Translations under genes and position numbers: made by a program
Assembly: GCF_004167675.1 (NCBI RefSeq)
Contig: NZ_SEZQ01000006.1
Strand: one strand, 5' to 3'
Length of the DNA: 64,000 nt
From: Aliivibrio finisterrensis_A
GTDB lineage: Bacteria; Pseudomonadota; Gammaproteobacteria; Enterobacterales; Vibrionaceae
Shown here: positions 18,631-26,915 of the stretch, in pieces
How the letters are laid out: each line of letters opens with the position of its first letter
Position numbering within the stretch: the stretch's first letter is position 1
The notes under the pieces: generated by a model
Databases searched by the model: none
What the model was told of the DNA's origin: nothing
What the model saw: the letters and a program-made list of their open reading frames with translations, nothing else

Positions 18631-20883
18631 TTAAAGGCGTTGTTTTAATGCATCAATGACATTTTTCGGAGCGTACTGCTCCAATTGAGTAATGCATTGT
18701 GCTGCTTTTTTAAGCTGATTTTTTAATAGCATGTCGCATTGAGCAAACAGATGCTGTGGATCGCCACTGAGCTCAAAGGCTTGATTTAAGGCTTGCGCGG
18801 CAGCTGCCCCATCAAAAGGCTCCATCGATAATCCATACACATACCAATATTGAGAGTTTTGTTTCTCGATCTCTGCCGCTTTTCTAAAGTACTGGCTAGC
18901 TTCTTTTTTCTGCTCTAATCGCAATAACGCTAGTCCCGCACTGTAAGGCAGAGCTCCTGAATTTGGCTGCGCTTTTATTCCTTCTTTTAACAGTTCAAGT
19001 CCTTTGTTTTCTTTACCTTGCGTACGATACATATCTGCTAAATTGACATAGCTATTAATAAAATAGGGTTCAATTTCAATCGCACCTAAATAGGCCTGCT
19101 CTGCTTTTTCTAGCTTTCCTTGAGAGCGATACACATTGCCTAAGTTAGTTCGCCCGAAGCCTCGATCTGCATTAAACAGTTGAATGTTAATGTATTCATT
19201 TAATGGTGCTGTTAGTTGCTCTTTTTGTAATGGATTAAGATCAGACCAATACGCGGCTAATGCCCCTGCGGCTTCTGAGCGGATCGCTAAAACGTTGTCG
19301 GTTAATAATGGAGAAAGGATCTGCCAACGGTCATAAGCGCTATATCCTGCAGAGCCTTGCACTGCTCCTAAGCGAATAAGTTCATCATCATGTTTTATCG
19401 CTCTACCAAGTGCCACTAATGTATTCTTGCTCGGAAAACGACTTAACCTTTGCAGAGCTGAGCCTCGAATAATACCCGCTTGTTTTGCGTCTTGTGCTGT
19501 ATATGACAGGGCATCTCCCGCCCCACGATAATTAATGTCTGATGCGTAAAATGCCACAGCAAAGTGTTGCTGATTTCGATATGGAGAATCAGGGAACCAT
19601 TGACCAACCTGCTTATCGGCCCAACTGTCATCTTTGTCTTCATGGCATTGGGTGCAAACATTAGGAGTACCAATGTTCTTACTCAGATCTGGCCTTGGTA
19701 TTTGCCAGCTGTGATCACGCCTTGCATCTACGCCCATGTAAGTCGTCTCTGACATATGGCAAGTCGTACATTGCGAAGCTTCGGTATTGGCCTCATGGAA
19801 CGTGTGCTTTTCTGGCGTATATTCTGATGCTATATGACACTGGCTGCATATAGCTTCTTCAGGAATACTTAATTTTGTCGTATGAGGATCGTGACAATTA
19901 CTGCATGTAACGCCTTTTTTTGCCATTTTCGATTGCATAAATGACCCATAGACATAATCTTCATCATAAATTTGGCCATCATTATGATAAAGCTCAGCAG
20001 TGATTAAACTTGGAAGGTAGCTATCTAATAATGTTTTTGAATCACCTTTGATATGAGCCTGATCTTCATTTAATTGGGTTCGGCGACTATGGCACTGCGC
20101 GCACATAGTAATTTGATCAGTGGCTTGGATTTGCTTTGGTTGCAGTGTTGTGTGACCTTCTTTAAAGACCCATTCTTTGACTGACTTACTTAAATCTCGT
20201 TCAAAACCATAGTGTTGATTAGTAACCCCTTCTTGGTTATTACTCCATATTAGGTGTTCACTTGCAGGGCCATGACACGCCTCACAGCTGACATTAATCT
20301 CAGACCATGTGGTGTTATACGTATCTGTCTTTATATCGTAATTTTTCTTAACGTCGGTCGAATGACAATCTGCGCACATGAAGTTCCAATTTTGTCCTGA
20401 GTTGGTCCAATAAAATTCATCCGTTTTTTTCATATTTGGATAAAGATGGTACCAACGTTGACCACCCTCTTCTGCACTACGTGAATCCCAAGCGAATGGA
20501 ATTAATTGGATACGTCCATCGTCAAATTCCACCATATATTGCTGTAATGGCTCAAACCCAAACGTGTAGCTAATTTGGTAATCGTTGAACTTTCCATCAG
20601 GTCCTTCGATATTGACCCAGTACTCTTTACCTTTTCTAAAAAAGCGATTGGTTTTTCCTTCAAACTCAAAACTCGCATCATTAAAATCACCAAACACACT
20701 GTCTTTATCCGCGTGCTTCATTGCCATGTCATGATCAGAACCAATCCATGCTTCGACCTCTTCTTTATGGCAATCCACGCAAGTTTCATTACCGACAAAA
20801 TCGGCAGCAACTGTATTCGATGAAAAAACACTAATGCTTATCCATACAACACAAAGTGCGTAGGTGATTATTTTACTGCTCAT
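18631..20883 (-). CDS. Octaheme c-type cytochrome fused to TPR domain
   Basis: The 750-residue exported protein has a signal peptide (to about NTVAAD) and eight CXXCH heme c motifs in the first half: CVDCH, CADCH, CEACH, CAQCH, CSNCH, CSQCH, CTTCH and CTQCH. HEAT-like and TPR repeats follow (FGRTNLGNVYRSQGKLEKAEQAYLGAIEIEP and similar). Start 20883 is chosen because AAGG sits six bases ahead; ATG 20889 abuts the ribosome site. Such proteins are periplasmic redox carriers or enzymes related to the cytochrome c554/NrfA superfamily; the substrate is not evident. The TPR part is paralogous to the protein at 5866-6855. It lies 83 bases upstream of moxR on the same strand. Confidence 0.93.
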   Translation of the reverse strand: MSSKIITYALCVVWISISVFSSNTVAADFVGNETCVDCHKEEVEAWIGSDHDMAMKHADKDSVFGDFNDASFEFEGKTNRFFRKGKEYWVNIEGPDGKFNDYQISYTFGFEPLQQYMVEFDDGRIQLIPFAWDSRSAEEGGQRWYHLYPNMKKTDEFYWTNSGQNWNFMCADCHSTDVKKNYDIKTDTYNTTWSEINVSCEACHGPASEHLIWSNNQEGVTNQHYGFERDLSKSVKEWVFKEGHTTLQPKQIQATDQITMCAQCHSRRTQLNEDQAHIKGDSKTLLDSYLPSLITAELYHNDGQIYDEDYVYGSFMQSKMAKKGVTCSNCHDPHTTKLSIPEEAICSQCHIASEYTPEKHTFHEANTEASQCTTCHMSETTYMGVDARRDHSWQIPRPDLSKNIGTPNVCTQCHEDKDDSWADKQVGQWFPDSPYRNQQHFAVAFYASDINYRGAGDALSYTAQDAKQAGIIRGSALQRLSRFPSKNTLVALGRAIKHDDELIRLGAVQGSAGYSAYDRWQILSPLLTDNVLAIRSEAAGALAAYWSDLNPLQKEQLTAPLNEYINIQLFNADRGFGRTNLGNVYRSQGKLEKAEQAYLGAIEIEPYFINSYVNLADMYRTQGKENKGLELLKEGIKAQPNSGALPYSAGLALLRLEQKKEASQYFRKAAEIEKQNSQYWYVYGLSMEPFDGAAAAQALNQAFELSGDPQHLFAQCDMLLKNQLKKAAQCITQLEQYAPKNVIDALKQRL

Positions 20884-21003
20884 ATACATCCTTGTATTGA
20901 TACATTTTCTATCTCTAATCCTAAAGATAACAATACATTAGATATAGAGTATATTTACTGATTTTTCCATTAGGATTTATCAATATGTGAATGCTAGCAG
21001 AAA

Positions 21004-21028
21004 TAAAAAAGGGCCCCGAAGAGCCCTA
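21004..21028 (-). terminator. Terminator of the interrupted sulfatase gene
   Basis: On the minus strand AGGGC (21027-21023) pairs with GCCCT (21014-21010) around a TTCG-containing loop and is followed by a T-run (21010-21005). It lies 18 bases after the sulfatase stop and before the cytochrome promoter. Confidence 0.85.
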
Positions 21029-21045
21029 GCGTTATCTGATTTTTA

Positions 21046-22593
21046 CTATTTATTGTGAGGCTGTTGCAGTTTCTCCATTACTTGATCTAGGTTAAAACTT
21101 GCTGCTTTTTGACGTGGAGGGAACTCTTCAAATGTCGCTAAAAACTCACCTACATACGCTTGTGCAGGAACAAACATATATGCACGATCTAGCACCCAAT
21201 CGTAATATGTATTTGATGTTACATCTGCGACTTCATAAGGGTCCATTCGTAAATTAAACAGCTTAGGTATACGCAGCTCTACAAACGGTTCAGCCCAAAT
21301 TTGAAGCGTGCCATTAACACGTTGCTCCATAAATACTGCTTTCCACTTGTTATAACGAAGTGCCGCTAAATCACCATCATCCGTAAAATAGAAAATTTCT
21401 TCACGGCGACCTTTTTCTTCTTCACCAGTCAGGTAAGGAAGAAAGTTGTAGCCATCTAGATGGTTTTTAAAGCTCTTATTACCAAGTTTGGTTCCTTTTT
21501 TAAGTTGGTCTTTGATCTTATCGTTCCCAGCAATCGCTGCAAATGTTGGAAGCCAATCCATATGATGCATTATCTCATTCGATACTACACCCGGTTCAAT
21601 CTTACCCGGCCAACGAACCATTGCAGGAACGCGATACGCCCCTTCCCAGTTGGTATTTTTCTCACTACGGAATGGTGTTGTACCCGCATCAGGCCACGAG
21701 TTCATATGTGGTCCATTATCGGTAGAATAAAAAACAATAGTGTTGTCTTTAATACCAAGTTTATCGACCGCTTTTAAGATCTCACCGACATGATTATCGT
21801 GTTCAACCATACCATCTGCGTAATTACTGATGCCTGTTGAACCTTGTAATTCAGGTTTCACATGAGTTCTAAAGTGCATACGAGTTGCATTCCACCATAC
21901 AAAGAATGGCTTATCTGCTTTAACTGCGCGCCCCATAAAATCAATCGCAGCTGAAACAGTTTCATCATCCACCGTTTCCATACGCTTGCGAGTTAGAGGA
22001 CCTGTATCTTCAATCTTCCCATCCGCGAAAGACTTAATAACACCACGAGGACCGAATTTTTTACGGAATTCAGGATCTTTAGGGTAATCAATATTCTCTG
22101 GCTCTTCTTCAGCGTTTAGATGGTAAAGGTTGCCAAAAAATTCATCAAATCCGTGCGCTGTAGGTAAAAATTCATCTTTATCACCAAGGTGGTTTTTACC
22201 AAATTGCCCTGTCATATAGCCCAATGGCTTAAGCACTTCTGCAATTGTTGCATCTTCTGCTTGCAAACCAATATCAGCACCAGGCAAGCCTACTTTACTT
22301 AAACCGGTTCGTAAAACACTCTGTCCAGTTATAAATGTTGAACGTCCCGCTGTACACGATTGCTCACCATAATAATCAGTAAACATCATCCCTTCTTTGG
22401 CAATACTGTCAATATTTGGCGTTTTATATCCCATCAAACCAAAGGTATACGCACTGATATTAGATTGTCCAATATCATCACCCCAAATTACTAAAATATT
22501 GGGTTTTTCGGCAGCAAGGGTATAGCCCTAAGCCCCCATTAATACCGCACTTAAAATACCTAACCTACGATTTGTTCCTTGTTTCAACGTCAT
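21046..22593 (-). pseudogene. Cys-type sulfatase interrupted by an in-frame amber codon in the signal peptide
   Basis: The reading frame from ATG 22593 (behind a perfect AGGAGG site) encodes a signal peptide, MTLKQGTNRRLGILSAVLMGA. Codon 22 is TAG (22530-22528), and the same frame then continues GYTLAAEKPNILVIWGDDIGQ to a normal stop at 21046. Apart from that codon, the 515-codon frame is intact, with the sulfatase signature CTAGRSTFITGQ and metal-site residues WGDD and YSTDNGPH. It is a close paralog of the gene at 22904. Restart at ATG 22437 would lose the signal peptide and the WGDD metal ligands. I infer a recent nonsense pseudogene unless the codon is read through or is a sequencing error. 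Confidence 0.8.
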
Positions 22594-22903
22594 ATAACCT
22601 CCTGTTTATGTATAAGCATTTACGATTAAATATATAGTCTATAAAACAAGCAGAATCGAATTTAATGATGTTTTTTATTCAATTTTATGCCAATTGTCTC
22701 TATTCCTTTTCTTCATCGCTCAAAAATAAATATCGTATTTCTGATCAATATCTCAATTAGCCCTTAATTATAAATTATGAATAACCATTTAAATTCAATA
22801 ACTTAACTTAAAAATAACCATTAGTTATAACCGCTATAAAGCGACGAATCATTATTTCTCACTTAGAGTACAGACAATTAATCGCAACTAATTGGAGTTC
22901 TTC
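22594..22903. other. Intergenic region between the two divergent sulfatase genes
   Basis: These 310 AT-rich bases hold the divergent promoters of the two sulfatases. The only clear element is the ATAACCATTAGTTAT dyad at 22814-22828. No ORF or terminator is visible. Confidence 0.6.
22814..22828 (+). promoter_or_regulatory. LysR-type box (ATAAC-N5-GTTAT) upstream of the intact sulfatase
   Basis: ATAACCATTAGTTAT lies 90 bases ahead of the sulfatase ATG and matches the moxR upstream box with one difference in the spacer. It fits the T-N11-A LysR pattern. It sits between two divergent sulfatase genes, so it may serve both. Confidence 0.5.
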
Positions 22904-24475
22904 ATGGGACATAATTTAAGTAAGATTGCTGTTGGCGTTGGCCTACTTGCCACCTCAGGCACAGTGATGGCTGCATCTCCACCAAACATACTCGCTATTT
23001 TTGGTGATGACGTTGGTTACTGGAACATCAGTGCCTATAACCAAGGCATGATGGGTTACGAAACCCCAAACATTGACCGTATTGCAAACGAAGGTGCCCT
23101 TTTTACTGATCACTATGGCCAACAATCGTGTACTGCTGGACGTTCTGCTTTCATTACAGGCCAAGAACCATTTCGAACTGGGTTATTGACCGTTGGTATG
23201 CCGGGCTCTGATCACGGTATTCCAGATTGGGCACCAACTATTGCGGATCTATTAAAAGATCAAGGTTATATGTCAGCTCAATTTGGTAAAAACCATCTTG
23301 GTGATCAAGATAAACATTTGCCAACTAACCACGGTTTTGACGAGTTCTTCGGTAACCTTTACCACTTAAACGCAGAAGAAGAGCCTGAAACTTACTACTA
23401 CCCTAAAGATCCTGAATTCCGTAAAAACTACGGTCCCCGTGGTGTGATTAAATCGTATGCCGATGGCAAGATTGAAGATACAGGCCCAATGACGCGTAAA
23501 CGTATGGAACACGCCGATGAAGAGTTCTTAGATGCAACGCTCGCATTCATGGAAAAAGCCGTTAAAGCGGATAAGCCTTTCTTTATCTGGCATAACACCA
23601 CCCGTATGCATGTATGGACTCGTCTGCAAGAGAAATACCAAGGTGCGTCAGGCATCAGTATTTACGCTGATGGTATGCTTGAGCATGATGACCATGTCGG
23701 AATTTTACTTGATAAACTAGATGATCTTGGCATTGCCGATAACACCATTGTTATTTATTCAACCGACAACGGTGCAGAAACCGCAACATGGCCAGATGGT
23801 GGTGCAACTCCATTCCATGGTGAGAAAGGAACAACATGGGAAGGCGGTATGCGCGTTCCACAACTTGTTCGTTGGCCGGGAACTATCGAACCAGGCACTA
23901 AAATCAATGAAATGATGGCACACCAAGATTGGCTTCCAACCTTACTTGATGCTGCAGGTGTTCCTAATGTGAAAGAGAAGCTCGCTAAAGGCTACAAAGC
24001 CAACGGCAAAGAATTCAAAGTTCATATTGATGGCTATGATTTCAAACCGTACTTTGAAGGAAAAACAGACAAAGGCCCTCGTGAATCCCTACTCTACTTC
24101 ACTGCAAATGGTGAGTTAAACGCGGTTCGTTGGCAGGATTGGAAATTAAACTTTGCAGTGATGGAAGGTAATATTTCTAACGCGGTTCGTCTAGAACCAA
24201 ACTGGCCTCAAATTATCCACCTACGTGCTGACCCATTTGAAAAAGCGCCACATGAATCAGCAATGTACTTACGCTGGATGGCAGATAACATGTGGTTATT
24301 TGTACCTATTCAAGACGTATTAGGTGACTTCTTCTCAACGCTGCCTGATTACCCGATGCAAAATGGGACAATTATGAACCCTGCAACAATCACATCAGAA
24401 TCCTTACAACTTAAAGGGAAAATGCAGCAACTGGATAAACTGCAGCAACAAATGAACAGCTTAAACGTGAAATAA
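22904..24475 (+). CDS. Exported Cys-type sulfatase (arylsulfatase family)
   Basis: This 523-residue periplasmic sulfatase hydrolyses sulfate esters. Start ATG 22904 follows TTGGAG; the signal peptide ends near GTVMAA. Metal ligands appear in AIFGDDVG and YSTDNGAE. The active-site signature CTAGRSAFITGQ carries the Cys converted to formylglycine by anSME (gene at 6870-8186). It is a close paralog of the interrupted gene at 21046-22593, arranged divergently. A terminator follows. The natural substrate (algal or host sulfated glycan, or a small sulfate ester) cannot be read from the sequence. Confidence 0.95.
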   Translation: MGHNLSKIAVGVGLLATSGTVMAASPPNILAIFGDDVGYWNISAYNQGMMGYETPNIDRIANEGALFTDHYGQQSCTAGRSAFITGQEPFRTGLLTVGMPGSDHGIPDWAPTIADLLKDQGYMSAQFGKNHLGDQDKHLPTNHGFDEFFGNLYHLNAEEEPETYYYPKDPEFRKNYGPRGVIKSYADGKIEDTGPMTRKRMEHADEEFLDATLAFMEKAVKADKPFFIWHNTTRMHVWTRLQEKYQGASGISIYADGMLEHDDHVGILLDKLDDLGIADNTIVIYSTDNGAETATWPDGGATPFHGEKGTTWEGGMRVPQLVRWPGTIEPGTKINEMMAHQDWLPTLLDAAGVPNVKEKLAKGYKANGKEFKVHIDGYDFKPYFEGKTDKGPRESLLYFTANGELNAVRWQDWKLNFAVMEGNISNAVRLEPNWPQIIHLRADPFEKAPHESAMYLRWMADNMWLFVPIQDVLGDFFSTLPDYPMQNGTIMNPATITSESLQLKGKMQQLDKLQQQMNSLNVK

Positions 24476-24498
24476 TTGAATCGTTAAGTTAATAAATG

Positions 24499-24532
24499 AA
24501 AGCCCTCGATGGATTAACATTGAGGGCTTTTT
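24499..24532 (+). terminator. Terminator after the intact sulfatase
   Basis: AAAGCCCTCGAT pairs with ATTGAGGGCTTT around a short loop and is followed by TTTTT. Confidence 0.93.
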
Positions 24533-24551
24533 GTATATAACTATTGTGAGA

Positions 24552-24827
24552 TTATCGACGAATACATGTAGTACAACCACGACACGCTGAACGAGTGTGG
24601 GGATCTAATCGTCCTCTTTGAATCTTACAATAGGCATTTCTTAATGCACGACGAGCCGAAAACCAATCATCCGGTTTCGCAAGCAGCAAGTTGCCATTAA
24701 TCCGTTTCATTAATGGCACTCGATATTCATTAATAAACTTACTGTCAAACTCAATATCAAAATGTTTAAGAACCTGTTCTATTGAAGTAAAACTAGCAAT
24801 CACTTTTTGAATTTCAGCTTGGCTCAT
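24552..24827 (-). CDS. Small Cys-rich protein, possibly NifW-like
   Basis: The 91-residue soluble protein has the pattern IEQVLKHFDIEFDSKFINEYRVPLMKRIN followed by ARRALRNAYCKIQRG. This recalls the NifW (nitrogenase-stabilising) family, and a C-terminal CRGCTTC cluster follows. No nitrogenase gene is visible in the window, so a role in another metallocluster or redox enzyme is more likely if the assignment holds. It follows the gene at 24836-25180 after 8 bases, so they form an operon. The family call is from memory of the pattern and is tentative. Confidence 0.5.
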   Translation of the reverse strand: MSQAEIQKVIASFTSIEQVLKHFDIEFDSKFINEYRVPLMKRINGNLLLAKPDDWFSARRALRNAYCKIQRGRLDPHTRSACRGCTTCIRR

Positions 24828-24835
24828 CGGTAATA

Positions 24836-25180
24836 CTAATGCTTAAACGTGTTCATTTCAGTCGCGCTAGTAGCCGTAAGATCACCCGATGGATTTAATA
24901 GATGTGGCAAAATCTTAGGCAAATTTAGCGTAATGTCTTTATCTTCAACAGCATAAATAACTTCGTTATACCAACCTAATAACCCCATTGATGCATACCC
25001 AATAGCATCATTATCTTCACGGTGTTCAATGATAATTTGTAGAAAACGCAAAATCGCTTTATCGTTTGATCCAGCTTGCTCACGAGTTGAGTGAAAAATC
25101 TTTGTTGCTTCAACTACCAACCCTGCATATTCAGTTTCAACAGAAACTTGAAAAGAACCACCATCAACAGAAATTTTCAT
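24836..25180 (-). CDS. Hypothetical protein, upstream partner of the NifW-like gene
   Basis: I do not recognise this 114-residue protein. It starts at ATG 25180; an in-frame TTG at 25195 is less likely. It is soluble, mixed alpha/beta, with GGSFQVSVETEYAGLVVEATKIF and HREDNDAIGYASMGLLGWYNEVIYA as its most distinctive stretches, and it ends in a Ser/Thr-rich tail. It forms a two-gene operon with the NifW-like gene and is divergent from the DUF134 regulator, with the 19-bp inverted repeat (25321-25367) between them. Confidence 0.7.
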   Translation of the reverse strand: MKISVDGGSFQVSVETEYAGLVVEATKIFHSTREQAGSNDKAILRFLQIIIEHREDNDAIGYASMGLLGWYNEVIYAVEDKDITLNLPKILPHLLNPSGDLTATSATEMNTFKH

Positions 25181-25320
25181 AAGATTTATTGCCAATTCAT
25201 TATTCTAATAAAGGCGCATAATATCGAATAAATATCACCTTGTCGTTAGTCATAATAAAAACCACTTGATCTAAATAAAGAAAATACTCTTCATGATTAT
25301 TTTTTAATCTTAACGAACTC

Positions 25321-25367
25321 TGTTAATGGCATATGCCAAAAATAATTATTGGCATATGCTATTAACA
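25321..25367. promoter_or_regulatory. 19-bp inverted repeat operator ahead of the DUF134 gene
   Basis: The arm 25321-25339 (TGTTAATGGCATATGCCAA) and the arm 25349-25367 are inverted copies with one mismatch and a 9-base spacer. Each arm holds a small palindrome (GGCATATGCC or GGCATATGC). This looks like a double operator, most simply for the adjacent DUF134 helix-turn-helix protein. Confidence 0.7.
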
Positions 25368-25377
25368 AGTATATACT
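25349..25377 (+). promoter_or_regulatory. Sigma-70 promoter of the DUF134/NqrM-like operon
   Basis: TTGGCA (25349-25354) and TATACT (25372-25377) are separated by exactly 17 bases and lie 27 bases before the start codon. The -35 box is inside the right arm of the inverted repeat, so a bound regulator would block the promoter (inference). Confidence 0.65.
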
Positions 25378-25403
25378 TTGCTTGTATTTAATGGAGAGCA
25401 TTG

Positions 25404-25691
25404 ATGGCTAGACCTAAAAAGTGTCGTCGTATTTGTAGTAGAGCACCATACAGTTGCTTTAAACCTAATGGCGTACCTACAGTTGAATTACCAAAAGTTG
25501 AGTTACTTGCTGAAGAGTTAGAGGCCTTACGTTTAGCCGACGTGGAAGGACTTAGTCAGCAAGAAGGGGCAGAACAAATGATGGTATCACGCCAGACCTT
25601 CGGTAATATTATCAAACAAGCGAGGTTCAAAGTGGCAAGCTGTTTAGTACAAGGAAAAGCCTTAATAATCCAAACGGAGATTGAAGAATGA
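25404..25691 (+). CDS. DUF134 family helix-turn-helix protein
   Basis: This is a 95-residue DNA-binding protein. It has an N-terminal MARPKKCRRICSRAPYSCFKPNG with three cysteines, a conserved ELLAEELEALRLADVEGLSQQEGAEQMMVSRQTFGNII helix-turn-helix, and a basic tail. This is the DUF134 pattern. The cysteines may bind a metal or Fe-S cluster. Start ATG 25404 has GGAGA upstream. Its stop overlaps the NqrM-like start (ATGA). It probably represses its own promoter through the inverted repeat at 25321-25367. Confidence 0.9.
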   Translation: MARPKKCRRICSRAPYSCFKPNGVPTVELPKVELLAEELEALRLADVEGLSQQEGAEQMMVSRQTFGNIIKQARFKVASCLVQGKALIIQTEIEE

Positions 25692-25885
25692 GTACTCTAC
25701 TAATTACTTTTATTGTGTTTATTCTTACCATTTTATTAATGGCATTAGGCGTTATATTTGGACGTAAAGCGATCCAAGGAAGCTGTGGTGGACTGAATAA
25801 TGTGGGAGTTAATAAAGTGTGTAATTGTAAAACGACTTGTGGGGATCAGAAACTTTATCAAATCTCAGAGCCTTCCGAAAGATAA
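25688..25885 (+). CDS. NqrM-like (DUF539) membrane protein
   Basis: This is a 65-residue protein with one N-terminal membrane helix (LLITFIVFILTILLMALGVIF), then GRKAIQGSCGGLNNVGVNKVCNCKTTC. NqrM, needed to insert iron into the NqrD/NqrE site of Na+-NQR, has the same length, helix and GSCGGL...KVC.C..C cysteine pattern. The genuine nqrM normally sits by nqrF; here it is paired with a DUF134 regulator, so this may be a second, regulated copy or a related iron-delivery factor. Confidence 0.8.
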   Translation: MSTLLITFIVFILTILLMALGVIFGRKAIQGSCGGLNNVGVNKVCNCKTTCGDQKLYQISEPSER

Positions 25886-25890
25886 ATAAA

Positions 25891-25924
25891 AAAGCATCCA
25901 TAATTAAAAATCTATGGATGCTTT
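25891..25924. terminator. Bidirectional terminator
   Basis: AAAGCATCCATA (25891-25902) pairs perfectly with TATGGATGCTTT (25913-25924), with an A-run at the left. It lies between the convergent NqrM-like and DUF4156-like genes. Confidence 0.85.
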
Positions 25925-25937
25925 ATTATCACTATAT

Positions 25938-26297
25938 CTATTTAACTTGAACTGTACTTTCTGCTGATTGTTTACATAAATAAGCGTTACCAAACATAGT
26001 AACAGAGCTTGAAAAATCTAAAGACTGATATAGATACAATGTATCCGCTCCTAATGCAGCTGATTTAATACGCATTTGGTTTAATGTACCCCAAACCATA
26101 TCCTTATCAGCGTGCAGCCAGTAATCGTAAAAATGGCCTTCTGAGCCAAATACAATACCCAGACGTTTACAATCTTTAACTACTTCAACTTCATCCCAAA
26201 TCACATCTACTTTTTCTGATTCTTGAGTTGGGAAAGTCACGCAGCCTGTTAATATCATTGACGATGCTAGCATAGAGCTAGCTATTAGCGTTTTCAT
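25938..26297 (-). CDS. Small lipoprotein, DUF4156-like
   Basis: The 119-residue protein has a lipoprotein signal peptide with lipobox LTGC (Cys19). The mature part contains VKDCKRLGIVFGSEGHFYDYW and LNQMRIKSAALGADTLYLY, the pattern of DUF4156 lipoproteins. A second Cys pair (CKRLG, LCKQ) may form a disulfide. It is probably attached to the outer membrane. Function is unknown. Confidence 0.8.
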   Translation of the reverse strand: MKTLIASSMLASSMILTGCVTFPTQESEKVDVIWDEVEVVKDCKRLGIVFGSEGHFYDYWLHADKDMVWGTLNQMRIKSAALGADTLYLYQSLDFSSSVTMFGNAYLCKQSAESTVQVK

Positions 26298-26397
26298 TAA
26301 TTAATCACTAACCAAATAAATGTTGCGCGATTTTAGTGAAAATTTAGCCGCTGGCAAGTATTAATCTAAATTTTATTAATTGTGCCCTGATCTTTTC

Positions 26398-26850
26398 TTA
26401 ACGCCACTTATTTACTTCTGCCTCTGCATTAGCACGGCGAGCGGCGGCTGCAACGTCTTTATCAACAATGGTTTGTCCAATAGGTGCAATTGAGATCACA
26501 GCAAGTTTCAAGTGTTGAATGGCAAATGGAATACCAATAATCGTCACAAAACAAGCAACAGCCGACATTACATGACCAATTGCTAACCAAAAACCTGCAA
26601 AAATAAACCACAGAACATTACCAATAAAACCAAGGCTACCTGTGCCTATGTCTTCGTTTCGGGTTAATTCATCACGATAAATCGCTTCTTTACCAAACGG
26701 GAAAAAAGAAAAACCAGCAATAACAAAACACGCTCTTCCCCATGGAATACCAATGATACTAATAAAGGCTAATACACCAAAAAAGCACCATGCTAGGCCC
26801 ATGAATACGCCACCAAAAAGGAACCAAATTAAATTACCAATTGCGCTCAT
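26398..26850 (-). CDS. yccF: YccF family inner-membrane protein
   Basis: The 150-residue protein contains two copies of a hydrophobic YccF unit: GNLIWFLFGGVFMGLAWCFFGVLAFISIIGIPWGRACF and GNVLWFIFAGFWLAIGHVMSAVACFVTIIGIPFAIQHLKL. This is the standard YccF/DUF307 architecture, with about four membrane helices. The role of YccF is not established. It is a single gene. Confidence 0.9.
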   Translation of the reverse strand: MSAIGNLIWFLFGGVFMGLAWCFFGVLAFISIIGIPWGRACFVIAGFSFFPFGKEAIYRDELTRNEDIGTGSLGFIGNVLWFIFAGFWLAIGHVMSAVACFVTIIGIPFAIQHLKLAVISIAPIGQTIVDKDVAAAARRANAEAEVNKWR

Positions 26851-26915
26851 TTTATTTCCTTACTTTATCATTCTATTTCTGATAATTGATTAAACCGTAA
26901 ATTAGATCACTGTAG

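Noticed and set aside
21046..22437. Shortened cytoplasmic sulfatase starting at 22437
   Set aside because: It would lack the signal peptide and metal-binding Asp pair; the upstream frame with a strong ribosome site shows it is a broken full-length gene.
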